From Hirudinaria manillensis (lineage: Eukaryota > Annelida > Clitellata > Hirudinida > Hirudinidae): a stretch of DNA of 64,000 bases. The notes beneath the pieces were generated by a model, which was not told the origin of the DNA, searched no databases, and saw only the letters and a program-made list of their open reading frames with translations. Shown here piece by piece: positions 46,849 through 60,981 of this stretch. Location: NCBI GenBank assembly GCA_034509925.1, contig CM067530.1, positions 6,754,001 through 6,818,000 on the forward strand. The letters run 5' to 3'. A program made the translations under genes and the position numbers. Numbering within the stretch: the stretch's first letter is position 1; each line of letters opens with the position of its first letter.

Positions 46849-47280
46849 TCAACCTCTCACCCGCCTAATTCTTTTCCTGAAAGTCGTCTGTTCGTCACTG
46901 AAGTGTGAACCGTCGTTCATGTCTTTGCCCCTCTTGTATTGTCTGGCTAAGGTTTATTTATGTTTAATGTTTTTTTATTTAAATCTATTTTCAATTAATT
47001 TAAGAGTAGCATTTCGAGCACAGCTTAGTTATTTAGGTATTTAGGTATTAATAAATAAAATTAATCTCCTTTAATGGAAGCAAAAAACGTTACCCATGGC
47101 GCAGGCCACGTAATATTGCCTGCTGGTACATTCAACTGAAAAATGATTTATTTATAAAAATCCATTCTATGCATTTAAAAAGCACAAACCACCATCCTTC
47201 CCGGACTTACAGGCAAATCCGTAGTGCAGGGCGAGCAGAAAGACCAGAGACAATTGAAAGTAAAGACGACTTAATGTCAT
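46849..47280 (-). CDS. Small secreted peptide precursor, probable diverged EP paralogue
   Basis: Three exons: 47211-47280, 47094-47135, 46849-46946 (TGA), phases 1 and 1, about 69 aa. Exon 1 encodes a typical signal peptide (FQLSLVFLLALHYGFA). Exon 2 is exactly 42 nt, as in the EP gene, and has Cys-x8-Cys (CTSRQYYVAC) at the same positions. Exon 3 begins with a dibasic KR where EP has GKR, but GGN is replaced by ARQ, so no amidation at that site. The tail ends ...RIRRVRG before the stop, so a second, C-terminally amidated arginine-rich fragment is possible. Shared exon lengths, phases, orientation and cysteine spacing argue for common descent with EP 5 kb to the left; sequence identity is otherwise low. 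A minus-strand TATAAAA lies near 47,612-47,618 and AATAAA near 46803. Confidence 0.68.
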
Positions 47281-47299
47281 TTCACGCTGATCTTAAGCG

Positions 47300-50200
47300 G
47301 ATGCAAAAAGTTGTGCCTCCCTAGCGGAACTACCTGCGATAAAATGACTTCACGCAGACGACGGAGGCTTCTTGAATGAATTGCTCGCGGGTCTCCCTAA
47401 TTGTTCTTGCTGTTAATTGCACCAATTAATTTAATGACAGATGTTAATTAGGAAAGAATTCCTAATCCACTGTCGCACGCTTTCATAGAGAGCAATTATT
47501 AGCTCATAACTTTGTCTTCTGAGAAGTAAAACGATTACAAACACCTTTCTAGGCGTCTCTTTCATCGTTCAGAGAAACAGGACCGAAGTTAGGTAAACAA
47601 GTTAGTGACGTTTTATACCCTTGTTGTAATTCTTTGAAGAATTAATTTTATTATTCATTGGAAATAATTTTTAATCAGAAGACCGAAGATGCAAGTTGTC
47701 TCAATTGGTGCTGTCGGACGTTAAAGGAAATAAATGCAAAATGGTTGTACGTGATAAACTTCAATTCGTTTTAGATATTCATTTAAAAGAAAATTAATAA
47801 ATATTTACTTTTTTAATCGGCTAATATTACCATCTCAAAATTATTCCCACGGTTTCATTTTCCCTCTCGGCATCCATTAAAAGATGAATCCTGAATACTA
47901 CCGAAGTTCACAGCGATTAATTGAAGAGCCATAATAAGCCAGGAATTCAGCAAATCGAATGACGAACTTGGATCTTCTGTACGAACGTAATTCAAAATCT
48001 TCATCCCATTTCAAGAGGCGTGAGTGACATTCACATGGCTGTTCGGGTCCAAATCCAAACCCCCCAAACTAATACTGTATTACTGTTTTTTTTTTCATTG
48101 ATTGTTATTTATTTCAAAAGCAGAGGACAAATGCTCCCTGTCGGCTGCTCACCCAGAAAATGAAAAATTAATTAGCAGTGAAAGGTAAGAGTTTGACATA
48201 AACATGCCATTTGTATGAAAACAAAAACAAAACAAAATGAATCGTATGTAGATCGGGGAGGCAACAATAAAAAAAAAACGTTATTGTATCCTTACGATTA
48301 TCATATTTGCTCTGATGAGCCTACTTTTTGTGTCAAAACTCGATTGATGAAGTTGCTATTGACAACCACATCAACAAGACGAAGATGAGCAGACGATTTG
48401 AAGAATATTAGATCCATGGTCGAGTGAGGAAAACCATTCGAAAGTAATTTCGAGTTCTTTTTAACTTTTCATAGGCGTTTTATTGAAAAGATTAGAAGTT
48501 TATCAGTTAGGAAGTTCTCACAGAGACTCAATATTAAGATAATGTCAGGAGACAACCGATTCCAAGCCAGAGAAGACGATGTTGCAAGCTTTTTTTGTCG
48601 AATTTAATCTATTTTCCATCCCAAAGTCCAGGACTTTGCAACGTGGTCAAAGGTCAGCAGCCCCTCCTTAGGTCGCAGTTTCAGAAATTCTCCTTTTTAG
48701 TTTGTCCAGAGAAGACCTTATCCTGCTTGTAAAGTTGGTGAGAAATTTATAAAAGAAATTCGTGAGATCAATGCATCCCCGACATGACAGACTCCAAGCT
48801 TTTTAACAGGAATTAGCAAAGCTTTTGCCGTGCCGTCTGAATATTTCATCGTTCACTTCCTCTGCTGGTGTGGCAGCTTCAAAGCGTTCATCTGACAACG
48901 ATTTTGGACGTACTCTCGAACAACGAGCTTTGATAAATTTAATCTTTTATATAGAAATTAAACCGTAAATAAACGGATTATTATTTTTATTCAAATTCAA
49001 ACCTAGTTCAAGAATTCAAGCTATTGATAAAAAGTATAATCAAGTCCAACAAACATTTCCATTAGAAAAGCAACAGTACGTTCCGTATTATCGTTCTCCT
49101 TTTTTATCATTTTTAATCATCTTATGATTATTATGATTATTATTATTATGATTATTATTATTAGTAGTAGTAGTAGTATTATTATTATTATCATTATTAT
49201 CATTATTATTATTATCATTATTATCATTATCATTATTATTTCGAATAAAAGTCTTCTTTCTATTGGAACTCAAATGAACAGTTTCCTTTCACCTTTCTTA
49301 TTCAGATATTTATTTATTTATCAAATTAATTATTTAATTGATAATATAGATAATTTATAATAGACAAGTTAATTATCAAATTTAAATTAATTTCAAGGCA
49401 TTTTCAGTTTTTATAATAATCTGACATTCACGTAATGTTTAAATTACACTGAAATATAATAATAGCAATAACAATATTAAGTGTTTTATAATTCTTTATC
49501 TTTGGTCATCGGCTTTTACAAGTAATTTGTTTTCAGTGCCAGGCATTTTTAGCCGTGTTTTAAGTATTCATAAAATTAATCTTTAGGCCTTGAAAATTCA
49601 ACAAATTTAACGATATTTGTTGAATTAAATAATTTAATAATAATTTAATATAACTTGCGTGTAAATCATTTGCGGATTTCCTGTAATTCTTTGTTGTTTG
49701 GCTTTTGTGCCATTTAGTAAGAATTGTGTAATTAAGAAGTGACATTGGCTGATAAGCCATGACTGATGAGATATTATAATTATCTTGAATATTAAATAAA
49801 ACATTCCATTGCTTAATTGCAATGTAAACTTTCTGTCTCTCAGCAGTTATCAAAATTTTCAGAAATTGTCCTGCTATTTCGTAAGGTGTGGCGTCCTAAC
49901 AAATAATACGCCTAATATATCTAACAAATAGCATCGATTACGAATATATTATTATTATTAATTAATTAAATTATTATTATTATAGATGATTAAATTAATA
50001 ATTTAATTTAACTAAGAGCTCCAAAGCAGTGGTGATCGGGTTATAAATTAAAGTTCGTTCATTCCTGACATTTGGAAACAAGCTATTTGTCTGTTTGTAA
50101 ATTTGTGCGCCACTACAGCAATTATTGTATTTGAAATTGTATTTGAAATTGAAACAAGAATTGTATTAAACGATAATAATATTTGTATTCGAAAACATTC

Positions 50201-51400
50201 CAATGTAGCAACAACGTAAGACAACTTCACACCTCACTCAAGCGCATCTGGTGTCAAATAAGGTTCGAAACCTAAAACCACTGTCGACGAGCCTTTAGAA
50301 TAACTTCTAATTTTTTGATCTTATTTTTTTCTCTTTATAAACAAAACGCATCGGAATCAAATCAGAAGATGATTTTTCAAGCCCAGGCGAGCATCCATCG
50401 ATGACTTGAATTCTTTTTAACTGCTTTCCATCGATTTAAAACTATTTTCATGACATCTGCAGTCTTCGGTGACAACATACCGCGAAAGAAAACAAAAGAT
50501 TTGCGCGTTTGACACCTTGACTTCCGGATCCGAATTTTCTCGTGAACAAATTAATTTTCATTAATTTTGCAAAAGTCCGAATCCTTTTTGGATTACGTTC
50601 GTTTCATGCCATCAATTTTTATCTTTATTTTTTAGATAAATTGCATGAAAATCAACCCCCAATATATGAACTTACATGAAAGCTTGGACCTTCCATGACG
50701 ACCATTCTCCTTGTGAATTCAGGTATTTAAACTTAGATGATGACGTGGTGGTTGATAAACATTTGGAACAATGCTTGCAATTTGCATTGAAAACGATCTT
50801 ATGATTTCTATTTGTATTTGTATAGGCTCAAGATTTTGAGCTAATCCTAACCCTAGTTTTTCAACTTTTCATAACGAATTTTCTTGCAGAGTTAACGGAG
50901 CTCTGATGAGTCCCACAAAATTTTCAGAGACTTTCAATTGTCCGACGAATTCGGCCATGAAGCAGGAAAATAAATGTCTCATCTGGTAATTCAGACGGGT
51001 GAACGTTGAAAAGTGAATTTCTATCAAGATTGTTTAGTAAAAATAGATGCTCGAACTACTCTGAAAATCTGGATTCAATTTTTAATTAGAACAGGTTATA
51101 ATATAATACAATATATATATATTTTTAAGCTTTTCGTTGGCATTTATTTGTTTATTTTTAATTCCTGTTACCTTGGCGAACGAATTTAAATTTATTGACC
51201 CCGATTTTTTAATCGAATTTCTTAACAATTATTGAAATTAACAGTATATGTCAAATATGTTACAGATTATATCCTGACGTCAAAACTTGTTCATTTCAAA
51301 TCTCGGCTTAATTATTATTTTTAATATATTTTATTCTTCATCGTTTAACGGTAGAACACTTTTTTTGTAATAAATTATCTTGACCTTTGATTTGGCCGTT
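47300..51400. other. Intergenic, AT-rich
   Basis: No coding exon I can support. An imperfect (ATT/ATC)n tract occupies about 49,105-49,240. Shorter (TTA)n runs occur near 49,945-49,985. Confidence 0.5.
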
Positions 51401-51423
51401 CTTTTCAACACTAAATTCCTCTG

Positions 51424-51490
51424 AGCAGGAGGTGCCCGACCTTTGGTCCGAGGACCCCCCAGGGGTCCATGAAAACTTTCCTGAAAAGTT
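51424..51490. mobile_element. Possible hAT-type transposon terminus
   Basis: 'caggaggtgcccgacctttg' followed by GTCCGAGGACCCCCCAGGGG and TCCATGAAAA looks like the ends of many hAT elements (CAGnGGT...GGTCCGCGGACC...). I found no matching inverted terminus or 8-bp target duplication, so this is a weak call. Confidence 0.3.
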
Positions 51491-51771
51491 AAAATAACCC
51501 ATCGAAAGAGATATAACTACAGTTAATGTAAGGTCAGCTCAGACTATTGTAGCGATAACCACTCCTTAGTTTTACATTCTAGCGTTTTGCCCGGAAATTA
51601 AGTTAGGGTCTTACGATAATATTTGCCCCAAAACACGAGGTAGATCCTATTTTCGGATAATGTCTTCCTTGACATGATTGACAACACGATCTACAATTTG
51701 AGGCTCCGCTTTTCTGTTGCATGCATCATCGTCGGCAGGAATTTCATTATTATTATTATTATTATTATACA

Positions 51772-52611
51772 CATTTTTCCTGCTTCTTCTCGGTCTCACA
51801 GCCGGTGATGAATGAATGCTGAGCACTACCAGTGCTCTCAGCAATTCACCCAAGAACTTTTCGAAGAATGTGGGCAGTGCCCAGCAAGGAGATCTTCTGA
51901 ATCTCCGAAGTCTTTGGTCGTCCTGGTATCAACTCTACATACTTTGTAAAGTCTTTTCTTAGCGTTCCGAGCGCTCCTACAACTACCTAACGGAACGACT
52001 TTAGACTTCACTTTCCACATCCGGTTGATTTCAATCTCCAGGTCCTTGTATTTGCTAATTTTTTTAGCTTCTTTGAGCGCGATGTTCTTATCATCCGGGA
52101 CGGAAACATCGATTAGCATGCACGACTTGGATCTCCTGTCATGGATAACAATGTCAGGTCTGTTGGCCAATATTTTCCTGTCCGTGATAATCGCATAGTC
52201 CCATAGAATGGTGTAATCTTTTATATTCGTCACACTTTGGGGCGTGTGCTCGTACCATTTCTTTGGAACTTCCCATCCTAGCTCACGGCATACAATTCAG
52301 TGGATGTAACTGGCCACCTTATTATGTCGGTGCAAATATTCATTTGCTGCTAACACAGTGCAACCCGACGTTATGTGGCTTATCGTTTCTTGGGCCTTGC
52401 CACAGATCCTGCAATTGCCATCTATCTGCTGCTTCAATATCATACGTTGATGGTAACGTGTGTTTAGTGTCTGGTCTTGAGCTGCCATGATCAAACTCTC
52501 AGTTTCGCCTTTGAGCCCAGCGCTTCTTAACCAAGCACAGTTTGCTTCTTTGTCCACCCAATTCTTTTCTAAGTTACAAAATGTCCACCCAATTCTTTTC
52601 TAAGTTACAAA
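51772..52611 (-). mobile_element. Dong/R4-like retrotransposon remnant A
   Basis: 3' part of an element, lying between (ATT)n tracts on both sides (51,747-51,771 and from 52,612). Its coding content is annotated separately. A 29-bp piece ('tgtccacccaattcttttct...') is directly repeated at 52,551 and 52,580, next to the right-hand microsatellite. Confidence 0.7.
51838..52557 (-). pseudogene. CCHC finger and RLE endonuclease of Dong/R4-like element A
   Basis: Minus-strand frame with a CCHC knuckle (CRICGKAQETISHITSGC) followed in the same frame by WDYAIITDRKILANRPDIVI, LIDVSVPDD and KYKDLEIEI, the restriction-like endonuclease of R4-group LINEs. One in-frame TGA near 52,297 interrupts it. RT is missing (5' truncated). 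Only 3'-end debris of a once-mobile element. Confidence 0.8.

Positions 52612-53504
<893 letters not shown>

Positions 53505-53556
<52 letters not shown>
53505..53556. repeat. (TTA)n microsatellite
   Basis: About 17 units flanking the 5' end of remnant B. Confidence 0.9.
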
Positions 53557-53559
<3 letters not shown>

Positions 53560-54298
53560 ATGTAATAAATTAAATGACGTAACTGAAAATCCCTGAAGCT
53601 ATTTAAAGTTGAGCTAAATCATGATGTTCAAAATAAAAAAAATAAGCAACAACATTATATAATATAATAATAACTTGATGATGAAGATGATTACTATTAT
53701 TACTATTATCTTTATTATTATTATCATTATAATTATTATTATTATTAAAACCTAACATTAAATAATAACAAATTGCTCCATTGAATTTGTTTGCTTGTTA
53801 ATGTCAACCCAATCGCTTGTCCAAACAGGAATCTGATTGAAAAGAAATAATTTGATTGAAAATCTTTTATGCAAATTTTGTACGCAAATCTTTAGCTTGA
53901 GGTTTACGTCTCGACTTGTGTTTTGGAGAATTGCACTGACTAAGAAGTTTATGTCTGTTAAAACGCTTGCTTACCTACTTGGACGAAGTCATTACATAAA
54001 CTTAGTTTCTCGAGCTGTAAAAAAAAACCTAGAGATTAATCATCTGATCTTCTGTACTAGGCAATCATCTAAATAATTTATTGCGCTCATCTGCTGCCGT
54101 AAAAGGATATAGTGGATGCAGCCATGAAAGCAGAAGTTGAACAAAAAAAATGAGTAACGTAAGTAAAGTCTCTACGAAAGTCAAACGAAACTTCGGTTAC
54201 GAACGTAAAACCAAAATTATTCGAACGAAGTTAAACAAACTGACTCTTAAACAGATCACAGCCATCACTAATTTATATCCTCGAGCGGTATTATTACG

Positions 54299-54533
54299 TC
54301 ATACAACATATTGGTGATAATCCACGCTGGACTTTACACAAAGTGACTGGTTATTTGACACTGAATCATCAACAGTGGATTCTTGGTATTTTACATGTGA
54401 AATCGTCGGTTGCTTTTTAAACGTTTCCTCGACTGAACATCCACCGTTCGATTCACCTCTCTTCCTACAACATATTTTTGTGCAGAATTCGCAGAAGATT
54501 TCCAGTGCTTGGAAAGAGGAGAAATTCCTTTTT
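54299..54533 (-). other. Candidate terminal exon of an unknown membrane protein
   Basis: After an ag (…ttttattgcaaaaag) the minus strand is open for 78 codons to TGA at 54299. It reads like a cytoplasmic tail: FCEFCTKICCRKRG, then Ser/Thr-rich sequence with VKYQES and DYHQYVV. A second open piece at about 54,650-54,745 (ag boundary, ...TPACIYEELCL...) lies upstream. No flanking exons found; low confidence. Confidence 0.25.
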
Positions 54534-55877
54534 GCAATAAAAACAATCATTTGTTAACCGGCTTTCGAGAAGCTTGCAGAATAGCAAATCGAGTATCGCA
54601 ATTCACTACTGGATCTGTTTTCTGGAGCAACGTGACCTAGTACAACTAAGAGGATTTGTTTCCATTGTGTTTCGTTGAGAGGCAGAGCTCCTCATAGATG
54701 CACGCCGGAGTAGCTGCATCGTCCACTAGTGGTCGGTAATGCTTCTGAGTGCGAAATAAAAAGTGGATGTTCAGATCTCATCCTGGCTTCCTCAACCGAT
54801 TAGGATTGACTCACCGTAAATCTTTGGAAATTCGGATTTCAATCTCACTTTATTAGTTTTGTTAGATTCTAAGCTAAAAGGTGAGTTCTTGGATGATTTC
54901 AGTTGAACAAAATGACGTTTTCCTAAATCGAAAAGACGGAATAAATGACCAATATGAAATTTATAACTCATGTTTCAACTTTAGCCTACATCTGCCTCGT
55001 TCGCTAATGACTCTCGTAATGTGATGCCACACATGTTCTAACAATCTTCTCTTTAAATAGCAAGGAATAATCTTGAAGACGAAACAGATGTTTTAAAAAT
55101 AAACGCAAAAACGTTTAAATCTTTAAACATTATAAATGAACTCGTAGAACTTATAACATTAAGTTCGGCATTGCGTGCAGGTGTAACAAGCAATTTAATT
55201 TTTTTTAGTAATTCTAACATCGACTCATTAGTTCAAGCGACGATATTTTGTTTGGCTTGTTTTGAGGATATGTTTTGAGTAATTGGGCAGCACTTAATGA
55301 CATCACATGCTTTTAATTATACCTTGTAACATTAATAAATGTTTCTTCTCGGGAGATGTTAACGCCGTCGGCAGAAAATGTTTTAGACGCTAATGCAAAT
55401 TATGGTTTCTTTTGGCCGAGAGTTACGAATCTCAGAAATTTGGTTTTCTCTTTTTCTTTTTATTTTTCCAAAACTTTTATGGGCATAATATATTAATAAA
55501 TATCTTGGAATTAACGTATGAAGTAGAATGCTTCTTGTACTAGGATATTTGATATTTGTTTGTGCAGGAATCAGTTATGTAGAAGGCTAACGTGTGAGTT
55601 TTTGGATTTTTACTTCTGATGATTTGCAATATTAATTTATTTTTTAAATTGGAATGAAAGTGTAATTGAACTCTTTACTAAAAGGTACTTCATATCACTT
55701 TGCCTTGTAATTCATGACAATGAATTCAACATCCCACATTTACACAAATCACATCTCCCACATGTTTGCAACATTTTGGAAACTTTGGAGTGCCATTCAA
55801 GGTTTTAGAGGATTTGTATATATTTTCCAAGCTGATTTGATGATGTTACATACTTAAAAATGTTTCTTTTTTGTTAG

Positions 55878-56554
55878 AGGATACAGAGAAAGCAATACTT
55901 TATGCTTTGATCGGTGCTTTTATTGGTCTCTTTGGGGTGTTATTGGTCATCAACATCGCTCTTTGTCGGAAATTGGAGAATATCGAGAGAAAAAGAAGAA
56001 GTGCAAGACACGAAGGCAGCATCGAAGAATTTGGGAGAAAAAAGCAATATGAGAAAATTTCTTCAAATGAGAAGTTGCATGAAATGGAAAGGGCTCCATC
56101 TGGAGGTTGGACCTTTCATGAAGAGTATTCCAAAAACTGTCAAAACCCTCAGTCCTTTGCCTCGAGTCCCCTGCTCCCCGTATGGGATGTTTTTGTGCAT
56201 GTGGAGTCTCCTCATGAAAGCCCTGCACTCGTAAGCGTGTCCAAACAACATCTCGGACAGGGCGAGCCGTTTTTGCCGTCGCGAGCTTCGTGTCCCTTCG
56301 AAGAGGAGGATGCTACTATGAGCACCCAGAAACAAGATTTTGTCTCCAAATCGTTACCTCATCAACTTTTCCCCAGCAGCAGTCGCCAAGAGGAATTTGT
56401 AGATTCGCCTCTGGACTCCGTTACCTTGAATAACAACAACGAAGATGTGAGCAGTATTTGGGTCAGGAGAAGTCATTTAAAGCTGGCAAACGACCGGTCA
56501 CCTTCTCCGATATTGCTTCCCTTGGCTCATCGTTCCTCCCTCACCGAAGTCTGA
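55878..56554 (+). CDS. Unknown single-pass membrane protein (3' exon)
   Basis: Open for about 225 codons from an acceptor (ttttttgttag at 55877) to TGA at 56552-56554. Near its start is one membrane segment (LYALIGAFIGLFGVLLVINI) followed by CRKLENIERKRR, a positive-inside stop-transfer. The rest is a 170-residue polar tail rich in Ser, Pro, Glu. I do not recognise the family. The 5' exon is unclear: a short secretory-like ORF at 55528 (MLLVLGYLIFVCAGISYVEG) lies 300 bp upstream but meets a stop before its gtgag. AATAAA occurs at 56952-56957. Confidence 0.5.
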
Positions 56555-56959
56555 ATGTTGTCAACCTAGTCAATGCCAGAACCGTGCGTTCACTCAACTC
56601 AGGTTTTTTCTAAAGAGGCCTTCAGATTTTCATGCACCTGGCAGAACGTTTTGGATGCTCCTCACCACACGTCTTCGACCAATCCTGCGTCATTCCATTT
56701 AAGGCATTGCTTGCAATCTTTTGTATATGTTTTATTTAAATTTATTTTTTACGGTTGTCTTAAAAGGGGATTGATTGTAATTAGCAGTATTTTTTGTGCC
56801 TTATAGAATCTCAGTCTGATCTGTGTTCTTGGTGAGATTCTTACATCCCTCTGAACTATTAGACATTTTGATGCCAGCTGAGAATTTTATGGAATTAATT
56901 ACTTGTGCTTGAAAGTCTGCACTCTTTTTATTTCTTATGAAATCTTTTATGAATAAATG

Positions 56960-58390
56960 ACCTTTATGGATAGAATGTCTAGTTATTTTGCCAAGTATTA
57001 ACATTGGAATTAACTATCAATTTATTATGTCTTAATTTATTATATTTCATTTTATTATATTTCAAGCAAATATTTGGCTATTTTCGTTAGTTTGTCTTGT
57101 TCAATGCAGCAGTTTTCTAAGGCACAATATAATTTTTTTTGGAGGTGGGCCGGGATGGGGTGTGTGATACCCGTGCAAAGGTTTCCGATGATCAAATAAG
57201 TTGAGCAGTAATTAAATATCTACCCCTTCGATAAAATCCTGAGCGTGTCGCCTCATGATGGATTAATGTATTACTTGCGAATCTCTTGGGCTCTGAAGCT
57301 TGTTGATGCTAGTGGATGACTCGGGGATGTCTGTTATTATTCGTTGGTTACAAAAATAGAAAAAAAACCCATACTATTGCTTTAAATGATGCGATAGCCT
57401 TATGAGGCTAAAAATTAAATTCCACAGATTTCTTTGGTTAACCTTGCCAGGAGACTCGCAATCTCATGCTTACAAGAGTGCGAGGCATAAAAAAATCCAA
57501 AATGGATGTTAAATGTCTGATGATATGACACAATCTACCTATCTGAGTTGATGTTTTTTATGAGGATCGTTTCATTCAACCCCTCAAAGAACCGTCGCCG
57601 GTAAAGTTCTAAGTCACATTCGTTTAATGCGGTTGATTTTTTATTCTATATAATGGCTCGCAATTTAATTCGACCAAAAGCCTCAAAATACACATTTTTA
57701 CGCACTTTGATTTTATCTGAAACCCCATGTCAGAGGATGCGCTACGCATTGATGCTTTGATCGATTGGCCGGAGACAACCAAGTTAGGCCAATTAGGAAA
57801 ATTCTTGTTAGTTATTACATTTAAAAATTTAGTCAATTATTTTCTAGATTACAATTTTGAAATTAAATATATTTAAATTTACTGTTATAATTTAGTAATA
57901 TCAAAATGTTATGCTTACCAAAAAAAAAAACATTGAGCGAAATTTAAAGAATCTACTGTTACATTTTAAAATTGCTTGGACTGCGTGAGTTGCTTATATT
58001 TATATTTTCGATTTGAATTGAAATATTGCTAAGTTTGAGTGAGATTCATGGCATGATCTTATCTCTAAACAACTTATTATTTCTCATTACCTTTGTAAAC
58101 TGTATCACTTAAATCACCAATTTTAAATATTTATGAATGGTTGGAAGAAATTAGATGAATGGATATGTATAAGAAATGAAAGAATAAACTCGCAGGTTTC
58201 AAAATTAATATTAGATAGACAGAGGATACCCTATGTCAACAGCAATTATTACATACAAACTGAAATTAGGTTAAACACATGTGCATTACATGCATTCACA
58301 ATAGTTTGCTTTAATTTTGTTATAGAATATTAAAAATTTCTTTTTGCTTAATTTTTCTTTAATTTATATGTATATTAATTGCAGGATAAT
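56960..58390. other. Intergenic before RBM34
   Basis: AT-rich sequence without a recognisable gene. The RBM34 promoter should be at its right end, but I see no clear core element. Confidence 0.5.
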
Positions 58391-58399
58391 TTATGCACG

Positions 58400-60981
58400 A
58401 TGTCCTCCAGTGACTATGTGCCCGGTTGCATATCACAATATTTGAATAAAAGTGGAACCACAACAGAAGAAGGAAACATAAGCAGCCTCTTCCAGGTTTT
58501 ATTTAATTAGTTTGTCTTTTAAGGCAACACATTATATTATATTTATGAGCAGGTTGTCAACAAAGTAATCCCTCCAACAGTGAGTAATAAACATCCAGTG
58601 ACTGTTAACCCAGCTGATGAAACTGCTGGAGAACAAACTAAGCCAGTCAAGTAATTAAGATTTTACATTTTAATTTTGTGTTTTTATTGAATGTCACGTT
58701 AATCCATAATTATCATTTAAAGGAAAAAGCTAAAGGAATGTAAATCAAATGCAGAGAAGCGAATTTTCTTGAAGCCTCTCAAGGAACGTCTTCAGGAAAG
58801 GAAGAAGCATGACAGCAGGACTGTTTTTGTGGGCAATGTCCCCCTTTCTACAAACAAGAATGTAATTTGAATCAATAATACTCATTAACTATATGTCCAT
58901 GCATTTTATGCATGAGAGAAATCAGTGATAGAAATGAGCTATTTGGAGCATTGTTAAATCGTAGAGCTAAGCTTTATTTCTTAGCTTGAAATTGAGATTA
59001 TCGGTTTGCAGGAATTGCTGGCATTATTCAAGAAATGTGGTAAAGTTGAATCAATCAGGTTCAGGTCCATGGTCAGTTGAAACTATTTAGTGAAAGTCAT
59101 AAAATAATTTCTTAATGGTGGCAATATTTATCAGCCAGTAAGTTCACTTAAGGCACCAAAGATGGTCTCAGTTATAAAGTAAGTCCATATCTTATGATAG
59201 AACAACTTTTGTTGGATATGCATACTTTGGAAACAATTTGCCTTTCAAAGATGGAAGCAATTTGATTCATATCTGATTGAATTTGTTTTATCCACCATCA
59301 TAATAAATATTGAATCCCATACAGAAAAGACTTTAAGGATAAAAGGACAAGCTCCAATGCCTATGTTGTCTTTTTGAATGAAGAATCAGTTCAGGATGCT
59401 TTAAAATTGTTGGTAATCATTTTATATCAGATTAAAATGTTGAGTTCAATGAGCTTGAAATTTATTTATTCTAAAGCACATTGACTTTTACCAGGAAATG
59501 CTTTAGAACATATAATTATTTCGTGCAGCTTAAAATGCTTTTTTGCAACACGTCACTCCTCTCTGAGGGGCCTGGTTGTTTAAGATGGGTCTTGCAAGTG
59601 ATGCTTAATAAAATTTGTTGTTATGGCTACTGACTAATACAAAGAACATAACCATCTTGCTAACCTACAGGTTGCCAAAACTTATACTTGATTTTCATTT
59701 TAATCAGGAATAATGTTGAATTCAAAGGTCAGCATCTGAGAGTTGACCATGCTGCCAAGAATAAAAAGGTTTAACTTTTCTTACATCCAGTCAATATTCT
59801 TGAAACAAAATAAGTTTTTAAACTTAATTTTGATATTGTTTCAGTCCTCCTCTCGGAATTCAGTATTCGTTGGTAATTTACCGTTTGGTGAGCATCATTC
59901 ATTGTGATATAGTTACGTCTGTGGTTGTTGTATTGATAACTGGTGATCACTGTTTTGCAGATGTGGAAGAGGAGAGCCTGAGAAATTATTTTGATGTTTG
60001 TGGAGTTATTGATAACATCAGAATAGTAAGAGACTCCAAAACCCTGCAGGGAAAGGGTTTTGGTTATGTTACCTTCCAAGTAAGTTGTCACTAGATGAAT
60101 AATATTTGATTTTTTATATTTAGAGTGGTCCAACAGTTTATGTTGAAATTTATGTCAGCTTTTATGAGAAGCAACACCTGTGCCAAATTTTAAGAATTTT
60201 AGATAAGGTTTAGTAGATTGTACATCTAACCAACCAACCTGAAGTTTAAAACATGATTGCAAAAGTGACAGCGATTCATTATAAGCTTCCAATCGGGAAA
60301 TGTTAAAGTTGTCAAAATAAATAGGACACGTATGATTTATAAAAGATATTTTCTTATGTGTTTATTTATGGATTAGATTTTTATTCCATGGGTCTCTCGA
60401 GTTTGGAAATAATCCTTTCAATTATTGAGGGCAATTGGATTCTCCATAGGCACATTAATCTATTTTGGTTAAAACTATTGACTGTGTTGAAAGTTCAAAA
60501 ACCTTTACCACCAACAGTTGGACTACTAAAATATATTCACATATGTATAACTATATACGAATGCAAATTCATCCAGGACAAAGGTTCTGCTGATGTTGCT
60601 TTGTCCCTAAATGGAAAGAAGTTCCTGAATCGAGAGCTGAGACTTGAAAAATGTGTTAAAAAGAAGAAGGAGGCCCCAGCAACCTCAACAGTTAAAAATA
60701 ATTCCAAGCCTCAAAGACCAAAGCCAAAGGTTGTTTGCTTTTTAATTTTTCTACCAAATGTTCTGTTATGGGAACATAAATTTTACTCATGTTACTGATC
60801 GATCAATGAGACCTGTGTAATGAAATATGTCTTATCACAGAACAAACAAGTCAAATTGCAATTGAAAGAAAAGAAAGAGGCCAAGAAGAGGGAGATAATT
60901 GCCAAGAAGTTGCTGCCAAACAAGTACACCAAGAACAAGAAAGTCAAGGAACGCTGGAGGAATCGGGCCAAAGCTGAATAA
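58400..60981 (+). CDS. RBM34: RBM34/Nop12-like two-RRM nucleolar protein
   Basis: RNA-binding ribosome-biogenesis factor (yeast orthologue Nop12 acts in 60S maturation). Eleven exons: 58400-58495, 58553-58650, 58723-58861, 59012-59071, 59135-59178, 59325-59408, 59708-59768, 59845-59887, 59961-60079, 60577-60729, 60841-60981 (TAA). Phases all join; about 345 aa. RRM1: RNP2 TVFVGNVP, then a second half ending FKGQHLRVDHA. RRM2: RNP2 SVFVGNLPF, RNP1 KGFGYVTF, ending NRELRLEKC. The C-terminus is a long basic tail (KKKKEAP, NKYTKNKKVKERWRNRAKAE) typical of nucleolar proteins. The exon 6 donor (gttggt) was chosen because the alternative gtaatc gives a stop. A 6-codon uORF (ATG 58393) precedes the start. 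Confidence 0.92.

Noticed and set aside
49088-49360. Poly-Asn/poly-Ile ORFs on both strands
   Set aside because: Low-complexity trinucleotide repeat translated in two frames.
50048-50290. 'ggttcgaaacc' resembling a tRNA T-loop
   Set aside because: No acceptor stem, D-arm or anticodon arm around it.
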